From Ceriagrion tenellum (taxonomy: Eukaryota; Arthropoda; Insecta; Odonata; Coenagrionidae): DNA of 64,000 bases. Positions 31,370-42,600 of the stretch are shown here, one piece after another. The position numbers were made by a program, and so were the translations under genes. The stretch is from contig OY720636.1 of assembly GCA_963169105.1 (NCBI GenBank), forward strand, positions 91,184,583 through 91,248,582. Reading direction: 5' to 3'. The notes below the pieces were generated by a model. That model was not told where the DNA came from. It searched no databases and saw only the letters and a program-made list of their open reading frames with translations. The stretch's first letter is position 1, and each line of letters opens with the position of its first letter.

Positions 31370-31939
31370 TGGTGGACCTTGCGCGTGAAATTGTGTGGGT
31401 GGTGGAGAGGAAGGGCGCTGGGGGGGGGAGATACGACAGGAGGGAGAGAGGAGGGTTAGGGGAGGGCTCTTCGGCTTGTGTGGGCGGAGACTACGCGAGG
31501 AAAAGGAATCGAGAGAGGTGGGGTTGTTGAGGGGTACGTGGGATGAGGTCTGAGTGTTGCCCAAGGTGGGAGTCCCGTGGGAGGTCTCCCTCCCAGCTCG
31601 CCCGGCGAAGCTGGAAGGGGGGATGGGCGGGGGAATGGCTTCTCCCGACCATTGGGAGGCGTAACTCCACCGATCCACCACTTCTTAAAGGACTCTCCCC
31701 GCCAAAACAGCCTTTTCGCGTGCCGTGTCGGAGCGACCTGTCATTCCCGGCGACCTAACTCCCGTTTCCCCGTATTCCCTTAAAGTGGCAGGGTACGCAG
31801 AAGCTCACAGGATTGCCTCCCCTCGTTTGGGTCGAGAGACCCTCGGACACTCGGGTCTTTTCCACCCGGGAGTTGCTGTTCCTCTTCCCGCGGAAACATT
31901 TCTCTGCTCCGCCGGTCCGAGACGCGTTATGGTCCGGCC
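31370..31939 (+). promoter_or_regulatory. CpG-rich island, probable promoter region
   Basis: From about 31370 the composition changes abruptly to GC- and CpG-rich and stays so until the donor at 32367. No TATA box was seen. Short frames on both strands have no homology. The position directly upstream of the candidate first exon at 31940 supports a promoter or 5' UTR. Confidence 0.5.
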
Positions 31940-32366
31940 ATGTCCGCAGCCACCTTCGCCTCGCAGTATCGCCGAACGGGCGGAGGGGGACTCACGAACT
32001 ACGGATCCGTGGTGAACTCCTGTGGAAGTACAATGGGGAAAGGTCAATCGTTCCTGTGGCCCTGGTTTGCGTCTCCGACGACTGTCGGAGGCTGGGGCCC
32101 GGGCAAGTCCGTGGTCGCCGAGTGGGGCTGGTTGCAGACGCCGGCCGCGGTGGTGGAGGAGGATGCGAAGCCCTTGCTACCATTGGCGCGGGACTCACGG
32201 GATATCGGAGAGCCGGAGGTGACGGCGCTTCTCCCGCGGCAGGAGATGACGGTAGCCTTATGGCCCGGAGGAAGATTTACACCGGCGACGAAGGACTCGA
32301 GGATGGTTGGCGAATCGGTGGAGATCGCGAATCCATGCGGGCGGACGGCGATCGAAAGCTTTGAAA
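31940..32366 (+). CDS. Candidate first coding exon
   Basis: ATG at 31940 in context GGTCCGGCCATGT opens a frame of 142 codons plus one base, ending at a donor AAA|GTACGT (32367). The start reads MSAATFASQYRRTGGGGLTN and the end GRTAIESFE. Codons are G/C-ending. The alternative frame from 31813 ends in a stop just before the donor and is less attractive. It ends in the same phase as the exon at 3270-3578, so both could splice to a common downstream exon, as with an alternative promoter. The protein is not recognised, and a non-coding 5' exon is possible. Confidence 0.45.
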
Positions 32367-33079
32367 GTACGTTTCCATGCATGTTTTTATTAGGATTGTC
32401 ATTGGCTAAAGGCTTTTAATTTGGAAGGACGGATTTTGTAGGGAGTTTGAGCACAGTATCCAATGAATTCCGCCAGTATTGAATGAACACCCACCATTTT
32501 CTACATATTTTGAGATGAGAAAGCCGTTGTCCTCGAAACATATTTTTTTCCCAATTTCTGTCTGCTTCAGGGAGACGTCATTTTTTTAATGAGAAAGTTC
32601 TGACGCCCGGATCGCGTCAGAAATGTAACGAAGTGTACTTCTTAGGTATTAAAAAAATTAATTAATTATTCACCGTGATACTTATCATAAAACCGCAAGA
32701 AAATACCCTCCAGTGTGAAGGCGTTTTTAGTGTACCAAGTGAAACAAATTGGCAAAGTCAAAGAGGTCAATGTTTTAATTTAGCATAATTCTGAGCATTT
32801 CAGACATGAAAAGCTAATTTCTACGAATATTAAGTGGAAAGGATTAGGTTATTCCTTTATCAGAATACTTGCACTTGGTGACGCCTTCGCTGGTGCAACC
32901 TGCCGCTTAATAACTGACGTATCATGTGTTTTCTATATACCACTGCTGCTCAAATTTGACTATATTTCTCCACATTTGTCATTTTGGCTAAATGTTTTAA
33001 GCACAATGATTTTGTGCAGTGTTAATCGGGTAATTTTTCTGATCTATCCTCTTAAATAAATTTATTACATGTTATTAAC
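32367..33079. other. Presumed intron
   Basis: AT-rich after the donor; no repeat was recognised. Confidence 0.4.
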
Positions 33080-33254
33080 GGACAAATCACAAAACGGGCA
33101 AATTCCACAAGTACAAATTTATTTACAACCTAGGTTTCGCTTATTACTGCATCATTAGGTGAATTCTGCTGCATCACATGATGATGCTGTAATATACTAA
33201 ACCTAGGTCGTAAGTAAATTCGTAATTGTGGAATTTGCTCGTCTTGTGATTTGT
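33080..33254. mobile_element. Foldback repeat, family F5
   Basis: Arms of about 75 nt (33080-33154 and 33179-33254) are complementary with scattered mismatches, including GACAAATCACAA, GCAAATTCCACAA and ACCTAGGT. The right arm contains a degenerate hammerhead-like order (CATGATGA ... TAAACCTAGGTC, 33177-33209), then TAAATTCGTAATTGTGGAAT. It is followed by an ATG at 33260 opening MLRFHRISPESSEF. Confidence 0.7.
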
Positions 33255-33259
33255 CAATT

Positions 33260-33301
33260 ATGCTTCGGTTCCACAGAATATCTCCGGAATCTTCAGAATT
33301 T
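33260..33301 (+). other. Conserved short reading-frame start after F5
   Basis: MLRFHRISPESSEF begins 51 nt after the GTC triplet and resembles the peptides after F1 and F2. The frame is open to 33436 but shows no domain. Confidence 0.35.
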
Positions 33302-34460
33302 GTACACGTGATTATTTTTCTTTTCGCTTGTCTTCAATGCCCGTCGTATTACTGTCGTCGTGCAATCAAAAATCAAAGCGAGAGCTTAATTCCAATTTAT
33401 TCTTCATTTCGTCACTACTCAGAAAAATTCAGGTAGTTTATTTTATTTGTAATTCGTTCAATGAATTATGCCTCGAGACTTTGAGTAGCCGTGACGCTAG
33501 CTAACTTCTAAATCTCTTTCTAATCTCTTCTAAATATTTTGAACTAGTCGTTCTAGGCCATTTAAGGACCTGAGAAATGTTAATATTTTTCTTTATTATG
33601 TAGCGTATTTTTGGTCGTACTTATTACCCTTTTCTTTCATTACGTGGTCTAATGGAATGATCTTGAAATGCATCTTCGGTGTTCCATTAATACGAAAGTC
33701 TTTTTCCTGAAGTCTGATATGAGAATTTAGATGTTATGTGCTTTCTTTATGATGTAATATCGTTCTTAAACTACATTTCGCGCGTAAGACGGTGTGGGGT
33801 CGTGGAAGGAGGCGTACCGTATTTGACAACATGTGGCGCTTGAGATGCCCCAGCGAAAGTATCAAGTTTCTGTAATCTACCTGCGTAGGTCGGTGAAATA
33901 AGTTCAGGCCAGCATTTAATTCAAAAAGAGGATTTTGGAAAGCGTAACTGATATAAGTTTTGAATGGGAGGGAAATAAGCATCGCCAGATCTTTATTTTT
34001 GGAGGGCTCTTAATATACAAGGTTTTCTCGGAGGATTGTCCATAAATTAACCTAGCCTAGTTCTTGAGCATTTGTTTTTGAAAATGTTTCCATGAAATTT
34101 TAAAATAATTTTTATGGTGTTTGTGGCCGAGTATCATTTGATTCACTGCAAATCTTGTCACATAGCCACGTATTCGTGAACTGGAAGCTTGAAACTCTTG
34201 AATGAAATTCACAAATCCGATTGAATTTGACTTCTACCGAGCTCTGTTTGTCCGTTCTTTTCTCTGTGAACAAGGTTAGGATTCGCTGGGTCAATGAATT
34301 TGTCGAAATTTGGCGGAAAGGTACTCCTGGGGGAGTGATTTATGAATTATTTCTCTTCTGAAGTTATACACCCAATATAACAATTACTATTTAGTAAATG
34401 TAATGGTTAAGTATGGTTTAAATGGAATTCTGTTGGTTTTCACATACGCAGAGCCCCAAC
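33302..34460. other. No feature seen
   Basis: AT-rich; short frames only. Confidence 0.35.
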
Positions 34461-34935
34461 TTAAGATAGTTTGAGCGAATTACATTTCACCCAGAAATCA
34501 ATGAATTTGGTCTCATTTTAACGAAATATATTTTACTATTCCAAAAAATACCAAAATATCAGCCCCTTACCAAACTACTTTAAAATATTGGTGATAAATA
34601 ATACCAGCCCTTCTGCATGGGAAATTTGTGTGTTTTTATCGACTTTTTCTTAAATAAATCATATTGTCACCGCAGTAATTATTTCAGAATCGCAAAAAAA
34701 CCTTCCGTTGTGACGGAGTTTTGAACGTACCGCGTGAAAAATGAGTCAAATCAAGGACATACAAGGATATTTTATTTTATTACCTAGAATTTGTCATATA
34801 CAAGTATATTATTGCACTGTTAATAATCTGGTACTTAATTCATGCTTCATAGAGCTGCTGAAATTAATATAATACGTATAATCCGAATGTGGTCTCCATT
34901 ATGACTAGGGAACTATCTCGCTTGAACCACCTTAA
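34461..34935 (+). mobile_element. MITE family M1, copy 4
   Basis: It begins TTAAGATAGTTTGAGCGAAT and ends CTCGCTTGAACCACCTTAA. About 80 bp shorter than copy 3 because of an internal deletion after CATGGGAAAT. Confidence 0.87.
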
Positions 34936-34944
34936 TACAGAATT

Positions 34945-35290
34945 TCTTTCTCCATGTCAGAGTACATCTAACCTCTCTTCATCCCGTCCACAAAACCTAA
35001 TTTCTTTCTTCTCCTTCCCCGTTTACTCAACGTCCTCCCCTCAATTACGACCTTTAGCTACCCTTCATTCGCCCCTCATTACCTTTACAAACCACCTGCG
35101 TCTTCCTAATCTCCTCCTGAAGTTTCCTCTTTTCCCCTACCCTACCAAGCCTTTCCTCGTTCGTCTTCCTTTCCGTCCACTGCACCTTCTCCATCCTCAC
35201 ATCTCGAAACGCCTCCAACCTTGTCCCTTCTTCTTTTGACAGAGTCAACGTCTCTTCTCCATGCAAAGCCACATTCCATATGGATTGAAC
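34945..35290 (-). pseudogene. Non-LTR retrotransposon 3' end (family A, degenerate copy 4)
   Basis: The minus strand reads MALHGEETLTLSKEEGTRLE, MEKVQWTERKTNEERLGRVG and EKRKLQEEIR, aligned to family A. The 3' part is decayed and the family tail is missing. Confidence 0.75.
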
Positions 35291-35540
35291 TCTTCACCAG
35301 CTTCTCTTCTTATCCGTTCCCCAAGTCCTCTTCATTATGTCCCTCTGACCGCTGACCGCTTCCTTTGCTCACGGAATTCTAACAGTGCAAGCATAGAAGC
35401 GAGGTTAAATATTATCGAACTCAGACTCTGCTCGTTGAAATTTCCTCAGTTATCATATTAACGGGTGATTCTATCCTACCGTCTCTACACTCGGATTGTA
35501 AGCGAATGAATGCACTCCAGTCCATTGGTAAGGATTGAAA

Positions 35541-35940
35541 TTGAAAACAGTCTTTATTGTTCTGGGACTTAAAGTCCCCTAGAACATTGAAACATAATTA
35601 CATACCGTAACAAATGGGATGAATGGTGACAGGAATACATGCTAATATCATTAAGGAGCACCACATACAAACCAACTATAGATAATCAATGAGCAAGATA
35701 AAACATAACGTGTGAAAATCAGGGTAACCGTACACAGATTTAAGATCAAACATATGGGATTAAGAAATTAAAACAGGCAGTATAGATAAACAATCGCAAT
35801 ACTTACACCTTATACATTAAGCATAATGGAATATGAAGTAATAGACATAACATCAAACAGTATGATAAGGGTGGTAAGGATGGTATTCAGGAGTAGGGAT
35901 ACATAGCAAAGACCTCCCAGATGTACACTCACCAAGCGCT
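35541..35940 (-). repeat. Probable LINE 3' UTR fragment
   Basis: On the minus strand it ends with a hairpin (TAGGGGACTTTAAGTCCCAG) and AATAAAGACTG, similar in layout to the other LINE ends. No coding sequence could be read. Confidence 0.4.
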
Positions 35941-36604
35941 CCCTTATTTTTCGTCACTGTTCTCATCTGAATTCCCTTCCTTCAAACATCGATCCTCTTA
36001 TCTTATCTTCTCACGTCTTTGCTAACCAAGCCGTTTGTCATTCCAAGTCAAAATTATTTTTTACTGTCTCCTCGTGTTGGGGTATAACTTGTCAAACATC
36101 GTCTTGTTATTGTTTTTGCTTTTGTCTTTTCTTTTGTTATATGATCACCTTAAAATGAAGTCGTGATTTTTTTGTCAAATAAATAAAACAAAGAAAATTA
36201 GCTTTTGGCAATGGGAGACATAAATTGATCCTTCGACAGAATATTATTCTCCAAGCGATGTGAGAATATGAAAATTATGAGCAATATTTCCTCGAAATGT
36301 AAATGAATTAAAAAAAAATAAAGTTTCACTCAAGAAGAGTCGAGGTGGATTTGCCAATTCGACTGCTATCTATTTATGAATAAAAATTAGGTTTCTCAGC
36401 TAACGGTTAGGGTGTGAGGAAATTATTACTTACTCTTTGAATTTAATGGGGCAGTAGCTCGTCTCAGTCTGGGAGGAGGGAGATAATTTAAAATGACTGT
36501 CCTATTGAGGTAGTCTCCTCTGAGAGTCTGGAATGGGTGACAGCCTGAGAGAAATGAGTAATGCGTTGCCCTGTCGATTTTGGAGGTAGTTGGACCTGGA
36601 TAGT
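35941..36604. other. No feature seen
   Basis: AT-rich, with an A-rich run at 36305-36320. Confidence 0.35.
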
Positions 36605-37830
36605 AATAATAATATAATTTATTGTTCTAAGAATTTTTTATCGTCCATTAGGGGGTGTCCATTAATTACGTGAGGCGTTTCGGGGGGGAGGAGGTCGAGC
36701 CGAATCTCACCCATTCTCACGTGGGGGAGAGGGGGGGTCTCGGCAAATATCACATAATTTTTTTCCGCAAGAAACATTGTCCAATTGCGAGAAAACTGGG
36801 TTAAATTTAGTAAAACATGTTTCTCCACTTCAATATGGCTAAATCCTACATAATAATATTTATCGCGGTTATGCGAACGCCACAAAGTAGCACAGTGGCC
36901 CCTCGATTGTTTAGCCGCCACCGGCCAGACAAACGCGCGGCTTGACGAAGGCTGCGGCGTACTTAGTGCGGCGTTCTTAGTAGTCTTAAATACTAGTCTC
37001 AACTAGTCTTAAATAAAACTAATGAAGCAAATTATGTTTTTTTTAATTAATCCAACGCAATCAAGCACGGATTAACTTATTTACACTAAAAATACGCATT
37101 TTGAAAAATCTCACGTGAGATTTGGGGAAGGGGGGAGGGGGTCGAGCCAAATCTCACGACATCTCACCACGGGGATAGGGGGGTCGTAAAATCGCCTCAC
37201 GTAATTAATGGACGCCCCCTTAGGAGCATATCGAATTTATCCTATATTTAGAGTTCATATGTTACTAACAAATTTGAATAGGGATGGGCGGATACATTAC
37301 ATAAAGTAAAAATAAAAGAGCAGAAACAAAAGAAAGAAAACAACACAAGTCACAATTTTTCAAGGGCTTGCAGATAGTGAAAAAAATCTTTGCTTGAATA
37401 CAGATAAAGAGGCAGAATCCTTAATATCTTTGGGAATACTGTACCATAATCGTGCTCCGACAGCAGAAAAAGATTTTTGAAAAGTGGTTGTTCAATATTG
37501 GGGGGGGTGATTATAAAATCAGGAGCCATTCTAGTCGTTACATTTGAACTTTTATTTCTGACGGGACAAAATTGCTGCAAATAATTGGGTTGTTCATGTT
37601 TGAAGAGACACCGTGAATGAGAGCAGAGTGGAGGGAGATTATCCGTGTCCTAAATGTCTACGCTACAAAATGTGTCGAGATTTTGGGACGACCGATGGAG
37701 ATTGATTTGCTTAGCAGTTTATTTAGTTTGGCCCTCGAAGAATGTCCTTTGAAGATTACGAGTTACTGAGCGGAGAGAAGAACATTGGGAATAACAAATT
37801 TGGCGATATGGGCTATCTAAAGCGATCCGC
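36605..37830 (-). pseudogene. Non-LTR retrotransposon 3' part (family D4) with MITE insertion
   Basis: The minus strand at 37580-37350 reads QQFCPVRNKSSNVTTRMAPD, FLLSEHDYGTVFPKILRI and YSSKDFFHYLQA, which corresponds to the SVVGARLWNSIPKDI-type LINE C-terminus with a frame change. It is followed by a 3' UTR ending near 36605, interrupted by a MITE at 36651-37219. Further coding remnants extend toward 37830. Confidence 0.7.
36651..37219. mobile_element. MITE with GGGGGTGTCCATTAATTACG termini and TTA duplication
   Basis: The TIR GGGGGTGTCCATTAATTACG, continuing TGAGGCG, matches the inverted right end (CGCCTCACGTAATTAATGGA, CGCCCCC) over 27 bp with one mismatch. TTA flanks both ends (36648-36650 and 37220-37222). 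The 569-bp length and 3-bp TTA duplication fit the PIF/Harbinger type. Sub-terminal GGGGAGGGGGTCGAGCC blocks are also inverted. The open frame inside has no transposase motif. Confidence 0.88.
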
Positions 37831-38845
37831 CCCTAAGCCACGAGGAAAATAAGGTCTTCATATCATTAATTTTATCAGACGGCGTGAAAACACGGTAGCT
37901 AACGGTGATGTGCCAATCATTTTGGCGGTAAGTGCAAAGATCCTTCTATTTTCGGCAACGTGTCTCTTAATTGAGATCGCGGATTGTGATATTGTATTTC
38001 AAACTCAGAACTTCAAATTTTTTGTGTTTTGTATCCTCAATATCTGGTGACCAGTCTTCGATCGATTTTTATTGTTATTCACGTGAATTGATGAAGAAAT
38101 GACTCGTAATGAGCGAATTAATTATTGGAACGTTATTGAATACCACGTTTTCGTAAGTCGACCTATCGTTCGCTCATCCCGCTTGGGCATGTGACTTCAT
38201 TTTTCGTAAATAAACGAGCAACAACGGACGTAACAATTGTGCTAATCTCGATAATGGCGGTAAAAACTCCAAAATATTGGGTTTTTGCCATGATTACCTC
38301 AATGCACACACCAATAAGTCAAAATTGGGCGCTGTTGAAATGAAATTAAAACCTTCTAGCGCAATATAGGACAAGTATCACTGTATTAAGTGGTAAATTC
38401 CACAGAGGAAAAACCATTCACCTAGACTCGATCCGGGATCCATCGATACTGCACCGAGTATTTTAGTCTGTTAAGATTTCAAATCAATGGCGCTTTCTGC
38501 TCGAATCGTGAGTCGTTGAGTGCACATTTTAATAATTTTTCAAGTAAATCGAAAAATATTCTTGGACAACACTTCATTTAAGTTCATCTATTTTTACTCC
38601 TGAAAATTCATACACGTTGCGATATCAACGATGCGAGAATTATATTTTTAAACTTCCGTCTCAATAAAAGCATTATTATGACTTGGGTTTACGGCGCGAA
38701 GTTTGAAATTTAAGCGCTAACGGCATGTAACTACGTGTTTCTTTATTCGGCATGGTACCTTGATATTTAATAGAAACCATTGTAATTATATAAACCTCAT
38801 GTTTTCGTGCTTATGAGTAAAATCTGTGCATTATTTATTTATTAA
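37831..38845. other. No feature seen
   Basis: No coding or repeat signal was found. Confidence 0.35.
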
Positions 38846-38945
38846 AGTGTTCTACCGGTTAAGGTAGATTTTATTAAATGGAGAATCTCCTCCGATTTTC
38901 TACTTTTTCAGGGGCCTATCTCGCTGTAGTACCTAATTTATACCC
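38846..38945 (-). repeat. Non-LTR retrotransposon 3' tail (family A, copy 2)
   Basis: The minus strand reads CCCCTGAAAAAGTAGAAAAT, then ACCTTAACCGGTAGAACAC, the family A terminus. It lies head-to-head with the plus-strand copy that begins at about 38960. Confidence 0.8.
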
Positions 38946-39116
38946 TGGAAGAAAACGGACATAGTAGCAAAGGCATGCGGTAGAGAATAGCGCTAGCTAG
39001 GGAGGCATTTAGTTATAGAAGGGAGCTGATGACGGGGACATTGGGTAAAGATAGGTAAAGATCGGAAAAGAGCCTGATATGGAGCAGAGCGTTGTATGGG
39101 GCAGAAACGTGGACCT

Positions 39117-39310
39117 TTATTTTATTCTTATTTATCTTCACTATCCCGAATACAGCACAATGTGCCAATTTACGCCGGGTGGATAACAGTAACAACGGAC
39201 GAAATTCAAAAATCCATATCCTGGGCAGATAATATTCTACCCAGGCGGGACTCGAACCCGCGACCCTCAGGGTAGCAGGCGAGGACTTTACTCCGCCGCC
39301 ACAGGGGCCG
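39117..39310 (-). mobile_element. tRNA-derived SINE
   Basis: The minus strand begins GGCCCCTGTGGCGGCGGAGT. It has a box A-like TGGCGGCGGAGTAAAGTC and an exact box B GGTTCGAGTCC (GGGTTCGAGTCCCGCC, about 39255-39240), followed by a tRNA-unrelated body and an A-rich (AATAAAATAAA) tail. At about 194 bp it fits a SINE. The insertion point lies inside a LINE frame. A true tRNA gene is excluded because the acceptor stem does not close. Confidence 0.85.
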
Positions 39311-39317
39311 ACAATCA

Positions 39318-39361
39318 AGCCTATTATCGTCCTCCTTTAGTATGGAGGACGATAATAGGCT
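39318..39361. repeat. 18-bp perfect hairpin at the SINE/LINE junction
   Basis: Arms 39318-39335 and 39344-39361 (AGCCTATTATCGTCCTCC and its complement) are perfect, with an 8-nt loop. The right arm is LINE coding sequence, so the left arm is an inverted duplicate of it, created at or before SINE insertion. Confidence 0.9.
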
Positions 39362-39742
39362 GGAGACATTTGAGATATGGGTGAGGAGAAGGATGGATAA
39401 GGTGAGGTGGACGGAGAGGAAGACCAACGAGGAAGTACTTGAGATGGTGGGTGAGGAAAGGAACTTGCTTAATGAAATTCGAGATCGGCAGAGTAGGTGG
39501 TTGGAGGATGTAATAATGGGGGATGGATAATAATGTTGGAGGATGGGTCGCTCAAGAGTGTGATAGAGGGAGGGATGTTGGGCAAGTGGGGAAGAGGAAG
39601 AAAGGGGATAGGTTTCATGGACATGGAGAAGGGTAGATTTTATGCTGAGGCGAAAAAGGATATACTCGAGCGAGAAAAGCCCCCTGAAAAAGTAGAAATT
39701 GAGAGATTCTCTGACATTCAATATGTCATCGAATTATTCTGA

Positions 39743-42600
39743 AATATATCTCATGTCCCTTAAAGCTACGTGTTAAAAAAGCATTAAATTGCCAAGTAAC
39801 TAAATCGGTAGAAATCAATTACCAATACGCATCACTTATGAGTACGCGAATGAAAAGTTTCTCGAAAATATGAACGTAAAAGAACATCGCTCTAATCACC
39901 TTAAGAGCAATTGCGGATGACTCCGTACAGGGTTCTCCCGTTGTATCCATAAAATTTATCTTAAGTGTGTATAATCATTTTTTAAAGTCTTGATATAAAC
40001 CACTCTACTTTGAAGTCCTCATAGATTTCCTCGCTTTTCACGTATTTTCCCGAAAATCTGGTTGGGCTCAAAATCTGTTCCTTAACGAGTTTTTCCGAAA
40101 ATTAGACCTATACTGATGAAATCTTAGCGCCAAAAACCCTCAAGTCGCGATGAATTGTTGAAGTAGTTTAAGCTGTTTTGAGGTAATTTCAGAAATATTA
40201 AATTTCAGGAATATTAAATAGTTGTTATCCGTTTAAGAATATCCGGAGCCCGATATTCACTGGGGTTGTTATAAATATTCGGGCGGATTCCTTAGGCAAT
40301 ATCTAGTTTTTGGAATGACGTTGAAAACACGTAAGAAGTCCACCAATTGCTCATTTCACTACCTCATGTTCCATCCATTTTTGTTTATAAACAAAGGAAT
40401 AGACTTCACCCATAAATTTCAGCTTTAAAAGGGCCATCAGAATTTATAATATTACGTTTGATCGTAATAATCTAAATATTAACTAGTAAGTCCAAACTTA
40501 GGAAAAATAAACTGTCAACATTTCGAGCGATTTAGTCCAATTCCCACTCTCTTGCTCGTTTTTATCTCATTTGAAAGTCGTGAAGTAAAATACCATACCT
40601 TAAAGTATGCGTGATTCCCAGGATTTTCAGTGATTGGCCCCAATTTATTACCCGGAAATCTTTTTAGACCCTAACTCCATTCCTTAGTGAAAATTTCATA
40701 TAGGTCAGACGTAGTCCAACGCATTTCTCGTATTTAAAACCTTCAAGTTATGTTTACACTTCAAAACCAGCGGAGCTGATTTCGACAGAACCTTTATGTA
40801 CGCGTAATCATCACTTGTTTAACCCTCTTTGGACAGAATTATGAAACACCAGCATTACAAAAAATACTGCTACTACATTTGTTTTTTAAATGTGCTATTT
40901 TAGCATTAAAAAATATAAATTGATTTGAAAATAACGTTTATTTTGCAGTTTGACGTATTATTACCGTATATATTTTATTTAAAAAATACTTTACATAATA
41001 ATATTGACACATGTATACGTCAACATTACCTTCTTACCTCTTCTTACCTTTTTTCAAACATTCTCATTTTTTTCTTCATATGACAGCTGAAACTATTTAC
41101 TTCAGAGCTCCACCAGGCACACCATCGTCAGAGAATAGCGTCACACATTCATTTATTAAAACTGTTTGACAAACCGCCCAAAGAGACGCAAGTTTCCACC
41201 TACTTAATCCGGAGCGTTGCAATTCTGTCTAGCGCAGCAAGTAAATGGAAAAGCTTCTCAGAAAGCAGATATTTCAGTGACTTTGAAACTTAACAAATTT
41301 CACTCGCTCGTCCACAAAGGGTTAAAGGTGCGAGATATATGTGCATTCCGCGAATATTTTGTTACTATATTTGTCCTGTTTGCGCTGTTATTCATGGAAA
41401 CTTGTATACCATCTCATTTAATAATTGAAACTTACATTTGTAGCAGAAAAATTTTTAATATTTGCGTTTCGCCTTTCCCTTTTCTGACGAGTCCTCAATT
41501 GGATTCCCTATTCAGTCCCTATCCGCAATGAGGGAACCAAGGGTGGTAAATACGTTTATTTAAGCTATGAACGCTCATTTTCACGACAATCCCTCAAACT
41601 AATATATCTTATGGTTTCATTACCAATGAACACAAAATGTATGTTTTTTATTCTGGAAATTAATAAGCTGTCCGAAGATTTTTCTAGTACGAAAATATAA
41701 CGATTAAATGCGGTTGACTGACGTTAATGGAACCGTAATATTTCAGAAACATATGTCGAAGGGCCTTGACTGATGAGGTCGTATTTTCATGTCCACGCTC
41801 AGACGCATATTTTCCCCCTCACTAAAGATGTTGTTCACCTTTCCTCCTGTTCAAATTAAAACTATTTCTTATGAACAGTTTATATCCACAAGCATGTTAT
41901 TGACCCTTCTTCAAATTATAGCGAACTATCTTCTTTGTTCAAATTTTCTCCGACTCCATCTGACAGCTTATTCTCTGCTAAGTATTCCATGCTAGCCGTC
42001 ATTGTCAAAGGCCTTTTCTAGTATATATTCAAGTTGAGTTTACGCAGGTAGTGTGCCATTCATTAAATTACCACTATTCTAAGCGTCTCTCGAATTATTT
42101 ACATATATCTATACAGAATCTAACAGAGAATTTTTCTCATCCCTGACGTCTATCCGATGTTAGTTTTTACTAAATCGTGATGTCGTATTGTGAGAATTCA
42201 ACTCTTTTCCCAGTAACCGCATTCACTGTTGAAAACTATCTCTTCTTTGGATATCATCTCATTTTTCAGCAGATTTGTGTTGTCCTTCATGATATCATTC
42301 TGGGAGGCAAATCTTTTGTCGATAATGATAATCGATTACTTAATAACTAGCATTTTCCATTAAATTTCCTAGCTTTTAGTTGGATCGTATCTCATAACTG
42401 TAAGTGATGACCTTATCACTAAAAACTTAGCTATCTCCGCAATCGGCGTTATAAATTGGAAACTTTAGTCTTTAATGGATGGTGAAATGAGGAACACTAT
42501 CCTTGATTAAAAAGAAATTTTTATCTGATGTAACTTTGTGATCGACAATTCTTGTGCCTTATATCAATTTGATGAAATTGTTATGATGATTTGGTTTAAA
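39743..42600. other. Long stretch without recognised features
   Basis: AT-rich sequence. The frame at 41217-41531 lacks homology and bias. No repeat family used elsewhere in the window recurs here. Probably intron or intergenic. Confidence 0.4.

Larger units (their letters stand above)
38960..39742 (+). pseudogene. Non-LTR retrotransposon 3' part (family A, copy 3), SINE-interrupted
   Basis: The plus strand first gives decayed thumb sequence (GAAGGGAGCTGATGACGGGG; an IWSRALYGAETW-like stretch to 39116). A SINE follows, and the frame then resumes at about 39344 with DDNRLETFEIWVRRRMDKVR, EERNLLNEIRDRQSRWLEDV and RFYAEAKKDILE. The 3' UTR stops about 40 nt short of the family terminus. Frameshift at about 39530. 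Confidence 0.85.

Noticed and set aside
31307..32382. Numerous open frames on both strands of the CpG island
   Set aside because: GC-rich DNA has few stop codons. Only the frame from 31940 ends at a splice donor, so the others are not listed as genes.
39235..39310. A tRNA gene suggested by GGTTCGAGTCC
   Set aside because: Box A and box B are present, but no closing acceptor stem exists, and a SINE body with A-rich tail follows.
39206..39721. 171-codon minus-strand frame
   Set aside because: It is composed of antisense LINE plus the SINE, so it is a chimera rather than a gene.
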